A stretch of DNA of 54,699 bases from Rubrivirga litoralis (GCF_031846415.1 NZ_JAVRHT010000025.1:1-54699); one strand, 5' to 3'; counted from the stretch's first letter, positions 22,934 through 31,971 are shown. The notes: generated by a model not told the origin, from the sequence alone. Numbers and translations: made by a program.

Positions 22934-24493
22934 ATGTCTGTGTCCAAGCGCAAAGTCTCTGTCGCCCTCCTCGTGGCCGCGGCGTTCCTCGCCGGCGTCT
23001 TTTTCGTGACGTCGGTCTTCAACCTCGCCGGGTGGTCCGGCCTGTTCCAGGGCGCCGACGCGCAGGCCGTGCTCCCCGAGAGTGAGGCGATCGCCGTGGC
23101 CTCGGACCTCGGCGTCGCGTTCTCGACCGTGGCCGAGCACGTCAACCCGGCCGTCGTCCAGGTGCGCACGACGCGGACCATGGCGGACAACGGGCAAGGC
23201 CTCTCGCTCCCCGATATGTTCGGCGGCAGCCCGTTCGGGCGCGGCGGCCCGCGGGGCGGTGAGCAGAGCGGGATCGGGAGCGGCGCGTTCGTGAGCGCCG
23301 ACGGCTACATCGTGACGAACAACCACGTGGTCGAGGGCGCCGACCTCCTCGAAGTCCTCCTCTTCGACGGCCGCGTGCTCGACGCCGAGGTCGTGGGAAC
23401 GGACCCATTCTCGGACCTCGCCGTGCTCCGCGTCGAGGGCAGCGACTACCCCTACGTCCCCTTCGGCGACTCCGACGAGCTCCGCGTTGGGCAGTGGGTG
23501 CTGGCGTTCGGGAGCCCGCTCTCCGAGGAGCTCTCGAACACGGTCACGTCGGGGATCGTCTCCAGCCTCGGCCGCTTTGGCGGGGCGCCCGACCCGCGCG
23601 GCCGGCAGACGATCTCTAACTACATCCAGACCGACGCGGCCGTCAACCCGGGCAACTCGGGCGGCCCGCTCGTCAACCTCCGCGGCGAGATCGTCGGGAT
23701 CAACTCGGCGATCGCCACGCGGACGGGCACGTTCAACGGCATCTCGTTCGCGATCCCCTCTGACATCGTTCGCTCGACGGTCGAGCAGCTGATCGATACG
23801 GGGACCGTCGAGCGCGGCTACCTCGGCATCTCGTTCCAGGCCGCGACGCCCGCGCTCCGCGAGGCGTACGACCTCGGGCCGGGCGCGGCCCGCGTCGGCG
23901 ACATCTCGCCCGACGCCACGGGCCGCACGCCGGCCGCCGACGCCGGCATCCGCCCCGACGACATCATCACGGCCGTCGACGGCGTCGAGCTCCGCGACAG
24001 CGCCCAGATCGTCTCGCTGATCTCGAACAAGCGCCCCGGCGACACCGTCGAGGTCACGTACTACCGCGACGGAAAGCGGCGCGAGGCCGAGATCACGCTG
24101 GGCCGCCGGCCGGGCGACGACGCCGTCTCGCAGAACGGGCGCGGCCGGTCCGAGCAGCGCCCCATGAGCGGCTCGCGCGAACCGGCCTCGCTCGAAGCCT
24201 ACGGGCTGACGCTCCGCGACCTCACGCCGCAGCAGGCCCGTCAGCTCGGCGGCGACGCGGCCGGCGTGCTCGTCGCCGACGTCGAGCGGGCGAGCTACGC
24301 CTACCGTGAGGCCGAAATCCGCCAGGGCCAGCTGATCGTTGAGGCGAACCGCGAGCCCGTCGCGTCCGTCGCCGACTTCCGCCAGGCCGTCGCCGACGTG
24401 GAGCCGGGCGGGTCGTTCCTCGTCCGCGTCCGCGTCGCGGACGGCCGGGGCAACTCGGCCGAGTACCTCACGGCGCTGACGAAGGAGGGCTAG
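22934..24493 (+). CDS. degP: HtrA/DegP-family serine protease
   Basis: A 519-residue envelope protease. One N-terminal hydrophobic segment (VALLVAAAFLAGVFFVTSVF) is a membrane anchor or signal. The trypsin-like domain has the full triad: His131 in TNNHVV, Asp161 in FSDLAV and Ser242 in NPGNSGGPLV. Two PDZ domains follow (about 295-385, with ARVGDISPDATGRTPAADAG, and about 410-515). A Gly-rich linker (about 92-115) after strand one is the LA-loop region. Such proteins degrade or refold misfolded periplasmic proteins. It is a single gene with a T-tailed terminator. Whether it acts as DegP, DegQ or DegS cannot be told, though two PDZ domains favour DegP/DegQ. Confidence 0.94.
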   Translation: MSVSKRKVSVALLVAAAFLAGVFFVTSVFNLAGWSGLFQGADAQAVLPESEAIAVASDLGVAFSTVAEHVNPAVVQVRTTRTMADNGQGLSLPDMFGGSPFGRGGPRGGEQSGIGSGAFVSADGYIVTNNHVVEGADLLEVLLFDGRVLDAEVVGTDPFSDLAVLRVEGSDYPYVPFGDSDELRVGQWVLAFGSPLSEELSNTVTSGIVSSLGRFGGAPDPRGRQTISNYIQTDAAVNPGNSGGPLVNLRGEIVGINSAIATRTGTFNGISFAIPSDIVRSTVEQLIDTGTVERGYLGISFQAATPALREAYDLGPGAARVGDISPDATGRTPAADAGIRPDDIITAVDGVELRDSAQIVSLISNKRPGDTVEVTYYRDGKRREAEITLGRRPGDDAVSQNGRGRSEQRPMSGSREPASLEAYGLTLRDLTPQQARQLGGDAAGVLVADVERASYAYREAEIRQGQLIVEANREPVASVADFRQAVADVEPGGSFLVRVRVADGRGNSAEYLTALTKEG

Positions 24494-24985
24494 CCGCCCC
24501 GCCCTCGTGCGTCTCCTGAGCGGGGCGGGCCTTCGGGCTCGCCCCGCTTTTTCTAGCGCGTGGGTTTGGCCCGCCCCGCCCGCGCCAGCGCAACGGATCG
24601 TTCTGCACGGAACGCGGGCGCGACGCCTGGGCGGGGTGGCGCCGCGAAGCTTGTGCTGTCGCTACACCAAGGGCCGCGCCTTGCGCGCGAGGCGTCCAGG
24701 GAGTTGGTTCCGGTTGGCCCGGCGCTGCGCGGTCCCCGGGGGCGGGGCGGGGTGTCGAGCCACTCCGTGCAACAGAAGTGCCGGACCAAACAGCCTCCAG
24801 AGGGTGAGTGTGTTGTGCCAGCTCTGGAGGATCGTGCCCTACCCGAGCCGCCCCGCCCGGACTCTCCATCATCCTTGGCTGCGCCGACCTGACAGTCATC
24901 CACGAGAGGCACTCCTCTGGAGGCGTCAGAGCACGGGCAGGAAGTCGGCGATCTGATACGGCCCCGCCGATGCGGGTGCCCCGCC
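24494..24985. other. Intergenic region between convergent degP and moaC
   Basis: After the degP terminator (24519-24552) about 430 bases remain without a convincing gene. Base composition is less extreme than in the neighbouring genes. CCTCCAGAG at 24794-24802 and CTCTGGAGG at 24822-24830 form a 9-base inverted repeat, with a third CTCTGGAGG at 24915-24923. Confidence 0.6.
24519..24552 (+). terminator. Intrinsic terminator of degP
   Basis: AGCGGGGCG pairs with CGCCCCGCT around a short inner GGCC-TTC-GGGC turn, followed by TTTTT. It lies 26 bases after the degP stop. Confidence 0.85.
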
Positions 24986-25483
24986 CTAATTCTGCGACGG
25001 CGCCCGGCGGTAGTCGCCGCTCCGCCCGCCGGACTTGGCGAGCAGGTGGACGCCCGTGATCTCGATGTCCTTCGTCACCGACTTGCACATGTCGTAGACG
25101 GTGAGCGCGGCGACGGACACCGCCGTCAGCGCCTCCATCTCGACGCCCGTCGGCCCCTCCGTCTTGACGATGGCGCGCACGTCGACGGCGCCGGCCGCGT
25201 CGTCCAGGTCGAACTCGATCTCGACGTTCTGGAGCACGACATCGTGGCACAGCGGGAGCAGGCGGCTCGTCTGCTTTGCGCCTAGCACGCCGGCCACGTT
25301 CGCGACCGTGAGCACGTCGCCCTTGCGGATGCCGTTTTCGCGGACGAGCCGGAGCGCCTCGGCGCCGACCACCACGCGCCCGGCGGCGACGGCCGTCCGC
25401 GCGGTCGCGGTCTTGCTGCTGACGTCGACCATGCGGGCGCGGCCCTGGTCGTCAACGTGGCTGAGGGCGGAAGTCTCGGTCAT
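24986..25483 (-). CDS. moaC: Cyclic pyranopterin monophosphate synthase MoaC
   Basis: A 165-residue MoaC, which with MoaA makes cyclic pyranopterin monophosphate, the first step of molybdenum cofactor synthesis. The start LSHVDDQGRARMVDVSSK, then the catalytic segments LLPLCHDVVLQNVEIEF, the TGVEMEALTAVSVAALTVYD signature and the ending TGVHLLAKSGGRSGDYRR are all canonical; the active-site lysine region TKDIEI is present. The start at 25483 is set by homology. No other moa, moe or molybdate transport gene is nearby, so the pathway is scattered. Length is normal. Confidence 0.97.
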   Translation of the reverse strand: MTETSALSHVDDQGRARMVDVSSKTATARTAVAAGRVVVGAEALRLVRENGIRKGDVLTVANVAGVLGAKQTSRLLPLCHDVVLQNVEIEFDLDDAAGAVDVRAIVKTEGPTGVEMEALTAVSVAALTVYDMCKSVTKDIEITGVHLLAKSGGRSGDYRRAPSQN

Positions 25484-25597
25484 GGGAGCGGTGGGGGGGA
25501 CGCAGTCAAGATAGCGGGGCGACGAGAACGATGAGGCTCCGCCAGGCGTGTCCACCGCCGGCGTCCGCCCCGCCCACCGCGAGCAGGCAAGCCTCGC

Positions 25598-25702
25598 CTA
25601 CTTACGGAAGATCTTCTGCCCGATGGCGATGGCCACGCCCACGGCGACCCCAGCCATGAGCAGGAGCACGTACCACGCCGTGGAGCCCATCTCGATGCCC
25701 AT
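25598..25702 (-). CDS. 34-residue single-pass membrane peptide coupled to the GrpB-family gene
   Basis: A tiny protein: six polar residues, a hydrophobic helix (TAWYVLLLMAGVAVGVAIAIG, listed as about residues 8-28) and a basic end KIFRK. Its ATG shares one base with the stop of the GrpB-family gene (TAATG), so it would be translated by reinitiation. The clear membrane helix with a positive C-terminal anchor and the coupled start support it as real. Function is unknown; there are no other recognisable motifs. Confidence 0.55.
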   Translation of the reverse strand: MGIEMGSTAWYVLLLMAGVAVGVAIAIGQKIFRK

Positions 25703-26169
25703 TACGACAAGAGAGCGTCTACGAAGCCTGCCTTGGCCTCGGCGTAGGCCGCCGGATTCCCTTCGTGCGCAAGGGCCAACTCGCGCTTGCGGTGGGCGTA
25801 GTGCTCCGCGAGCGCGGGGTCCGCGCGGAGCCGGTCGCGTAGGTCTAGGCGGCGCCTCCACACCGCCCCGCCCGCCTCAACGACGAGGAGCTCGTAGGTC
25901 TTGAACGCCCGCGTCCCCTTCCAGAACGTCCGCAGCGGTGCTCCAGCCTCCTCGTGGTAGCCCAGGGCTTCGAACGGCGCGGGCGGGGCGGCGGCCGAGT
26001 CGTCCACGCCCACGAGCAGGTCGATCGTGGGCCGGGCAGCCAACCCCGGCACCGCCGTGCTCCCGACGTGCTCGACCGCGTGGACGCCCTGGACGGACCG
26101 CACAGCACTCGCCTCGCGCTCGAAGTGGAGCGGCCACTCGGGGTCGTAGTTGGCGATAACGAGGCTCAT
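25702..26169 (-). CDS. GrpB family protein (nucleotidyltransferase fold)
   Basis: A 155-residue GrpB/UPF0157 protein. The opening IANYDPEWPLHFEREASAVR, the VEHVGSTAVPGLAARPTIDL signature with the G-S-T and D-L acid of a minimal nucleotidyltransferase fold, and the late HYAHRKRELALAHEGNPAAY with its Y-x2-x-K helix match the family. In some bacteria it is fused to a coenzyme A biosynthesis enzyme, and the real substrate is not settled. It should not be confused with the chaperone GrpE. The ATG is preceded by CCGCCCCGCCC with four bases between. The stop overlaps a 34-residue membrane peptide gene. Confidence 0.92.
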   Translation of the reverse strand: MSLVIANYDPEWPLHFEREASAVRSVQGVHAVEHVGSTAVPGLAARPTIDLLVGVDDSAAAPPAPFEALGYHEEAGAPLRTFWKGTRAFKTYELLVVEAGGAVWRRRLDLRDRLRADPALAEHYAHRKRELALAHEGNPAAYAEAKAGFVDALLS

Positions 26170-26321
26170 GCTCGGGCGGGGCGGGTAGAGAGTACGCCAC
26201 CCGGCGGGCGCCGTTCACCAGGGCGCACACCGCCCCGCCCAGCGACGAGGGCGGGGCGCGCGTCCTTCGCCGCCCCGCTCGTGTGCTCTAGCTCCCCGAA
26301 GGCCGCTCGGGGCGGGGTGGC

Positions 26322-28523
26322 TCAGTCGAAGTCCGCAACGAAGCCGATGTCGCTGTCCGCCCGCTCCTGGCGCGCCAGGAGGAACCGCTGGCCACCGGGG
26401 AAGACGGCGAGCCCCGAGTCTTCGGGCACGTCCTGGGCCGTGGCGACCGTCACGCGGCGCCCCGTCGCAGGGTCCAGGCGGACGACGGTCGCGGCTCGGT
26501 CGTAGCGCCGCTCCAGAACGTAGACGTAGGGGCCGGAGACGGTCCAGTTGGCCCAGTCGGCCGGCGAGAGGTTGGCCGGCAGGCGCCGAGCAGCGGCGTC
26601 CTGGGGGAGGCCGTCCGTGCCGGGCGGGAGCAGCCACAGGCCGCGCTTGTCGGGGCGGATGACGAGGAGGCCGCCGCCCGGCGCCTCGGCCGCCGCCACC
26701 CCGCCCCCGACCGTCACCGGCTCGGGGTCGCCGCCGGCCGCCGGCACGCGGTAGATCTGCCACGTGTCGCCGCGGTCGGACGCGAAGTACACCCACATCC
26801 CGTCGCGCGACCACGACGGCGCTACGTCGTCGGCCGAGTCCGTCGTGATCTGGCGGGCCTCGCCGTCGGGGAGCACGACGAACACGTCGGCGTTCCCCTG
26901 CGCCCGGGCCGAGACGGCTAGGCGCCGGCCGTCGGGGCTCCAGCGCGGCGAGCTCACGCGCGCGCCGCCAAAGTCGGTGAGCTGCCGGGCGCCCGAGCCG
27001 TCGGGGGCCGCCGACCACACCTCGTGGCTCCCGCTCCGCGTCGAGACGAACGCGGTCCGGGAGCCGTCCGGGGCCACAGCCGGCTGGAAGTCGTCGCGCG
27101 TCGAGCGGAGCAGGAGGCGGCCCCGGTCGTCGCCCGGGGCGAGTTGGATGATCTGGGACTGCACCCGCTGCTGGGCGAACGCGATGCCCCGCCCGCGGCG
27201 GGCGACGGACGGCCCGGCGATCTCGCCGCCGTCGGAGCCCAGCGCGATCCATCGCGGCGCACCGCCCTCGCGCGGGACCCGCCACAGGCCGGCCGCGCCG
27301 TCCCGGTTGGCGGCGTAGACGACCTCGCCGTCGGCCGTCCAGTCCAACCCCGTCACTCCTTTCTGCTCGCGGGCCAGCCGGCGGACCGGGCCGCCCTGGA
27401 CCGAGACGACCGCCACGTCCTGGCGCCCGTCGAGCGCCGTGCGCACGAACGCGAGCCGCTGGCCGTCGGGCGAGAACGCCGGGGCGAGGTCGCCGGGGTA
27501 CGTCGAGGCCGGCGACGTCAGCCGCTGCGGGCGCGAGCCGTCGAGCGGGAGGAGGTGGAGGCTGAACGCGCCCTGGCGCCCGCGCCGGGCCGAGAACGCG
27601 AGCGTCTGCCCGTCGGGGCTCCACACGAGGTCCTCGACGGCGAGCCCCTCGGGTTCGGCGAGCGTGCGGGCCGCCCCGCCCCCGGCGCCGACGACGTAGA
27701 CGCCGCACTCGCCGCCGACCCCGCACCGGACGAACGCGACGCGCTGGCCGTCGGGGCTCCAGGCCGGGCTCCGCTCGTCGGCGGGGTGGTTCGTGAGCCG
27801 CGTCGGGGCCGCCCCGCCCCGAGCGTCCTGGACGTAGACGTCGAACGCGCCGGGCTCGCCGTCGGCCGCCTCGCCGTTCCACGCGAACGCCACGCGCGAG
27901 CCGTCGGGCGAGAGGGCCGGGTCGCGCTCGTCGCCGGGGTAGCTCGTGAGCGGCGTGGTCGCAAGCGGGCGGACGCCCGCGACGCCGGCCTGGTAGGCGA
28001 GGACCGCGCCCAGGGCCACGACCGCGACGGCGGCCAGCGCCCACAACACGACCGTCGGGCGCGTCCGCGTGGGGAGCTCGGGACGCCGGAGGTCGAGCCC
28101 GGGCGGGGCGGCGAGCGAGACCGCGCCCGGGGCGGCCTCGACGGCGACGCCGTCGACGGCCGTGGCCTCGACGTCGGTCTCGACCTGGGCGATCAGGCGG
28201 TAGCCCCGCTTCCGGATCGTCTCGACGTAGGACGGGCTCCGGGCCTTGTCGCCGAGCGCCTTGCGGAGCTCCGAGATGCACCGGGCCAGGACGTCGTCGG
28301 TCACGATCGTGCCGGTCCACACCTCGGCCATGAACTCGTCCTTCGTCACCGTCTCGCCCGGCACGGCTGCCATGCACGCGAGGACCTCCATGACCTTGGG
28401 CTCAACGCGGCGGACGGTCTCGCCACGGGTGAGCTGGTTCGCCATTGGCTCAGCCACCCAGTCCCCTACGCGGAAGGGAGCCGAGAGGATCGGGTGCGCA
28501 GGGGGACGGTCCGTCGTCTCCAT
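26322..28523 (-). CDS. CadC-like membrane regulator: winged helix plus WD40-type propeller
   Basis: A 733-residue one-component regulator. The N-terminal OmpR/CadC-type winged helix covers about 15-115 (FRVGDWVAEPMANQLTRGE, ARCISELRKALGDKARSPSY, VETIRKRGYRLIA). After an acidic linker there is one transmembrane helix (about 155-177, VVLWALAAVAVVALGAVLAY). The periplasmic part is a TolB-like beta-propeller with repeats of the form LSPDGSRVAF, WSPDGQRVAFVR and FSPDGQRLAFVRT, about nine in number, which probably binds a ligand or cell-wall material. The design lets an envelope signal act directly on DNA without a kinase. The target genes are unknown; the neighbouring 1.07 kb gap upstream could hold its promoter. 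Confidence 0.9.
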   Translation of the reverse strand: METTDRPPAHPILSAPFRVGDWVAEPMANQLTRGETVRRVEPKVMEVLACMAAVPGETVTKDEFMAEVWTGTIVTDDVLARCISELRKALGDKARSPSYVETIRKRGYRLIAQVETDVEATAVDGVAVEAAPGAVSLAAPPGLDLRRPELPTRTRPTVVLWALAAVAVVALGAVLAYQAGVAGVRPLATTPLTSYPGDERDPALSPDGSRVAFAWNGEAADGEPGAFDVYVQDARGGAAPTRLTNHPADERSPAWSPDGQRVAFVRCGVGGECGVYVVGAGGGAARTLAEPEGLAVEDLVWSPDGQTLAFSARRGRQGAFSLHLLPLDGSRPQRLTSPASTYPGDLAPAFSPDGQRLAFVRTALDGRQDVAVVSVQGGPVRRLAREQKGVTGLDWTADGEVVYAANRDGAAGLWRVPREGGAPRWIALGSDGGEIAGPSVARRGRGIAFAQQRVQSQIIQLAPGDDRGRLLLRSTRDDFQPAVAPDGSRTAFVSTRSGSHEVWSAAPDGSGARQLTDFGGARVSSPRWSPDGRRLAVSARAQGNADVFVVLPDGEARQITTDSADDVAPSWSRDGMWVYFASDRGDTWQIYRVPAAGGDPEPVTVGGGVAAAEAPGGGLLVIRPDKRGLWLLPPGTDGLPQDAAARRLPANLSPADWANWTVSGPYVYVLERRYDRAATVVRLDPATGRRVTVATAQDVPEDSGLAVFPGGQRFLLARQERADSDIGFVADFD

Positions 28524-29590
28524 GATCGAGGTCGCAGGGGTCCAGGGAAGGGTCGGTCGGCGAGACCTGGTGGGTCTCGGGCAGGGGAAACGAGGCGGCC
28601 TGCCCTGTCATGCCCAGCGCTGTCAGACAACGCAGGATAGCCGCAGTCCGCACAACGCGCCTAGAGCGGCGCGGACCTCTTTCCTGGGCTAGAACCTGTT
28701 TTTATGAGGCATCGGTTCCGATCCATCACCTAACCCTCACGCTCCTCGCACTCCGCCCCCATAGACTCCGCCCCGCCCTGCCCCATCTTGCAATCGCTCG
28801 CCCCGCTGCCCTCGTCTCTCTTCTCCCCTCCCCCAGGCAGCGCTGGCGACGTCTCTACTCCGAACAGACGCGCAACGGGTTTTGTGAGCCACCCCGCGCG
28901 CTCTGAGGCCGGCACATCCCCACCCTGCCGGCCGCCCGGGCCATCTCTGGCCCGCTCGCTGCCCGCCCCGACCCTCTGCGTCGGGGCGGGCAGCGTTGGG
29001 TTTACACGGCGCCTCGGGCGGGGCGGGCGACGGCGTGTCCTCGCTGAGCGCAGCGCCGGGCGCTCGCCGGCTTGTGCCCGCCCCGCCCGAGAGGGCGGAG
29101 TGGTCTCGGGGAGGGTCCCGCTCCTAGCTAGCAGGAGTATTTCTCGGGAGAGCACATCTGCGAACGTTCCTGTGCCGTCATCCCAGCGGAGGCCAGTGTA
29201 CGACCGGCGTCGTCCACCTCTGCCGGCGTGCTGGACTCAGACCACCGGCAGCATCCCTCTTCGGGGAGTTCAGAGACGGTTTCTACAGACGAAATCGGCT
29301 TCCCCGCCCCCTCCAGAGGTCTCCCCACGAGGAGGGGCGGTCGTATCCGAGGGGGCAGCGTTCGGGCGGGGCGGTCGGAGGCGCGGCCCCCCACCCCGCC
29401 CACGGCCCGTCCTGCAAAGACGGCGCCACCTGTGGAACGCATGAGAGCGCGCGCGTTGGGGACCCGCTGGAGCGCAGGTGCCCCGCCCGGTTCTCCATCA
29501 CGACAGCGTCAGGGAATCCCGACCTCACCCACATGGGGTCACGGCGGCAGCGGCGGACCTTGGCCGTCCCTGATCAACCACACCCCACCC
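28524..29590. other. 1.07 kb intergenic region without a clear gene
   Basis: Between the CadC-like regulator and the fasciclin gene. I see no frame with convincing homology. It has lower GC than the flanking genes, a 16-base perfect hairpin at 28957-28995, and on the minus strand an open frame of about 60 codons ending at a TAG at 29128 whose last part is Cys-rich (ends C-S-P-E-K-Y-S-C) but lacks a good start. It could be the remnant of a gene or hold small RNAs. Confidence 0.5.
28957..28995. repeat. 16-base perfect inverted repeat (hairpin)
   Basis: CGCTGCCCGCCCCGAC and GTCGGGGCGGGCAGCG around a 7-base loop. No T run follows on either strand, so it is not a standard terminator. It could be part of a structured RNA or a protein-binding site. 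Confidence 0.6.
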
Positions 29591-30217
29591 ATGACTACCC
29601 ACCCCCTTTCGTTCTCCCGGACGACCGCCGTTACGGCGCTGTGCCTCCTGGCCCTGCTCTTCTCGGTCCCCGTGTTCGCGCAGGAGGTCCCCGCCGAGCC
29701 CGTCCCGGAAGAGACACTCCCCGAAGAGACGCTCCCCGAAGAGCCCGCTTATGAGGAAGAGGCCACGTATGAGGAGCCGGCCGCCGAGGCCACGGGCTCT
29801 GACGTCGCCGCGACGCTGGCCGCCGACGGCCGGTTTAGCGTCCTCCTCGACGCGCTGGCCCAGACGGGCCTCGACGCGGCCATCGCCGAGGGCGGCCCGT
29901 TCACGGTCTTCGCCCCGACCGACGACGCGTTCGCCACGCTCCCCGCGGGCACCCTTGAGGCGCTGTCCGACGACGACCTCCGCGCGGTGCTCCTGTACCA
30001 CGTGGTCGAGGGCGAGGTCGGGCCGGACGCCGCCACGCTCGGCGAGCCCGTCGCCACGCTGGCCGGGCCGGCGCTCGAGTTCAGCGACGTCGACGGCAGC
30101 CTCGTCGTCAACGGCACGGCTGCGGCCGGCGAGGGCGTGACCGTCTCGAACGGGCGCGTCTACGCGCTCGGCACGGTCCTCCTGCCGCCCACGGCCGACA
30201 TGGACAGCGACATGTAA
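29591..30217 (+). CDS. Secreted fasciclin (FAS1) domain protein
   Basis: A 208-residue exported protein with one FAS1 domain. A signal peptide (AVTALCLLALLFSVPVFA) is followed by an acidic Pro-Glu linker with tandem PEETLPEE units (about 32-60) and the fasciclin domain (about 68-205), including the H1 motif GGPFTVFAPTDDAFATLP, the LLYHVVEGEV core and the H2-like VSNGRVYALGTVLLPP. FAS1 proteins act in adhesion or matrix binding at the cell surface. The ATG follows a CACCCCACCC variant of the start-side motif. It converges with the amidohydrolase gene over a shared hairpin. Confidence 0.93.
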   Translation: MTTHPLSFSRTTAVTALCLLALLFSVPVFAQEVPAEPVPEETLPEETLPEEPAYEEEATYEEPAAEATGSDVAATLAADGRFSVLLDALAQTGLDAAIAEGGPFTVFAPTDDAFATLPAGTLEALSDDDLRAVLLYHVVEGEVGPDAATLGEPVATLAGPALEFSDVDGSLVVNGTAAAGEGVTVSNGRVYALGTVLLPPTADMDSDM

Positions 30218-30241
30218 GCCACGGAGGCTCGTCCCCCCCGC

Positions 30242-30273
30242 CCGCCCCGCCCCGCTCACGTGGGGCGGGGCGG
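30242..30273. terminator. Bidirectional hairpin between fasciclin and amidohydrolase genes
   Basis: CCGCCCCGCCCC and GGGGCGGGGCGG form a 12-base perfect stem with an 8-base loop, made of two inverted copies of the GC motif and followed by tctcgttt. It lies between two convergent stop codons. Confidence 0.6.
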
Positions 30274-30279
30274 TCTCGT

Positions 30280-31971
30280 TTAGTCGGCCTGGTAGACGGG
30301 CGCGCCGTCGAGGTACGTGGCGAGGACGCGGGCGTCGAGGATGGCCTCGGGCGGGGCGGTCATGATGTCCCGGGACAGGAGCACAAAGTCGGCTCGCTTG
30401 CCGGGTTCTATGCTGCCGACCTCGTCCTCCATGAAGGCGGCGTAGGCCGCGTCGAGGGTGAACCCGCGGAGGGCCTCGGCGCGCGTGAGCGTCTGGTTGC
30501 CGTACCACCCGCCGGCCGGCGCGTCGGCGGCGTCCTGGCGCGTGACGGCCGCGTGGAAGCCGAGGAGCGGGTCGACGCGCTCGACCGGGAAGTCGCTGCC
30601 GAGGGCGAGGCGCGCGCCCGAGTCGACCAGCCGGCGCCACGCGTAGGCGCCGCGCGCGCGGTCCCCGCCGACGCGCGTCTCGACCCACGGCATGTCGCTC
30701 GTGGCGTGCGTCGGCTGGACGCTCGCGATCACGCCGAGCGCGGCGAACCGCTCCAGGTCGTCGAGCGAGAGCACCTGGGCGTGCTCGATCCGGTGCCGCC
30801 CCGCCCCGCGGTCCACCCCGCCATCCGCCCCGCCCGTGGCGGCGAGGGCCGTTTCGTAGGCGTCGAGGACCTGACGGTTGGCGCGGTCCCCGATGGCGTG
30901 CGTGTTGACTTGGAGGCCGCACCGCATGGCGTCCTCGACCGTCTGGCGGAGCGCGGCGTCGGGGTGGAACAGGAGGCCCTGGTTGCCCGGCTCGTCCGAG
31001 TAGTCGGCCAGGAGCGCGGCGCCGCGGCTGCCGAGCGCGCCGTCGGCGTAGACCTTGAGCGAGCGGGCCACGAGGCGGCCGCCGTGCTCCAGGCCGTCCG
31101 GGTACCGCTCGCAGAAGGCGCCGAGCTCGTCCTCGGAGAGCATGGCGTAGTTGCGGATCGGGAAGCGGCCGGCGTCGATGGCCCGGCGGTACAGGTCGAG
31201 CGACTCGATGGGCACGCCGGCCTCGTGGACGCCCGTGAGCCCGTACTTCGTGGTCTCCTCCAGCGCGCGCCTCAGCGCCTCCTCGGACACCGCGGCGTCG
31301 GGGGCGGGGAGGGCGCGCGCGACGAGCGCCTCGGCGGCGTCGACGAACACGCCGGTCGGGCGGCCGGCCTCGTCCCGGACCACCGCCCCGCCCTCGGGGT
31401 CGGACGGGGCGGGCGCCTCGGGGTCGATGCCGGCGGCGCGGAGGGCGGCCGTGTTGGCCCACGAGGCGTGCCCGTCGATCCGCCCCAGCCAGACGGGCCG
31501 GTCGGGGAAGGCGGCGTCGAGGTCGGCCCGCGTGGGGAACGGCTCGCCCTCGCCCCAGTCGTTCTGGTCCCAGCCGCGGCCCGTCACCCAGGCGCCGTCG
31601 GGGAGGTCGGCGGCAAAGGCCTGGAGCCGCTCGACGACCTCGGCCCGCGACGTGGCGCCGACGAGGTCGGCCTGGAGGAGCGACGTGCCCAGCCCGAGCA
31701 GGTGGGCGTGCGCGTCGATGAGGCCGGGCACGACGGCCGCCCCGCCCAGGTCAAGGCGCGGCCAGTCGGGGTAGGCCGCCCGCACCTCGTCGTCCGACCC
31801 GACGGCCACGAACCGGCCGTCCTCGACGGCGAACGCCTCGGCCGTCGGCCGGTCGTCGTCGACGGTGTACACCACCCCGCCCGTGGCGACGTAGCGTGCG
31901 GGCGGGGCGGCCTCCTGGGCGGCGGCGAGCGCCGGGAGCAGGACGGCGAGGAGCAGGAGCAGGCGGGTCAT
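30280..31971 (-). CDS. Exported amidohydrolase (YtcJ-like, TIM-barrel)
   Basis: A 563-residue metal-dependent amidohydrolase of the YtcJ/Amidohydro_3 group. A signal peptide (RLLLLLAVLLPALAAAQ) precedes the family start ATGGVVYTVDDDRPTAEAFA. Metal ligands are seen in VVPGLIDAHAHLLGLG, in VNTHAIGDRAN and in LALGSDFPVERVDPL; the ending SIEPGKRADFVLL is the usual composite beta-sandwich. The conserved carboxylated lysine may be in ARSLKVYADGALGSRG. The substrate class of YtcJ proteins is broad (amide or formamide hydrolysis) and cannot be assigned. The export signal suggests action outside the cytosol. CCGCCCCGCCC abuts the ATG. Confidence 0.9.
   Translation of the reverse strand: MTRLLLLLAVLLPALAAAQEAAPPARYVATGGVVYTVDDDRPTAEAFAVEDGRFVAVGSDDEVRAAYPDWPRLDLGGAAVVPGLIDAHAHLLGLGTSLLQADLVGATSRAEVVERLQAFAADLPDGAWVTGRGWDQNDWGEGEPFPTRADLDAAFPDRPVWLGRIDGHASWANTAALRAAGIDPEAPAPSDPEGGAVVRDEAGRPTGVFVDAAEALVARALPAPDAAVSEEALRRALEETTKYGLTGVHEAGVPIESLDLYRRAIDAGRFPIRNYAMLSEDELGAFCERYPDGLEHGGRLVARSLKVYADGALGSRGAALLADYSDEPGNQGLLFHPDAALRQTVEDAMRCGLQVNTHAIGDRANRQVLDAYETALAATGGADGGVDRGAGRHRIEHAQVLSLDDLERFAALGVIASVQPTHATSDMPWVETRVGGDRARGAYAWRRLVDSGARLALGSDFPVERVDPLLGFHAAVTRQDAADAPAGGWYGNQTLTRAEALRGFTLDAAYAAFMEDEVGSIEPGKRADFVLLSRDIMTAPPEAILDARVLATYLDGAPVYQAD

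Noticed and set aside
25484..25597. Molybdenum cofactor riboswitch upstream of moaC.
   Set aside because: The leader is short and I see none of the conserved stems; the small membrane peptide gene lies close upstream.
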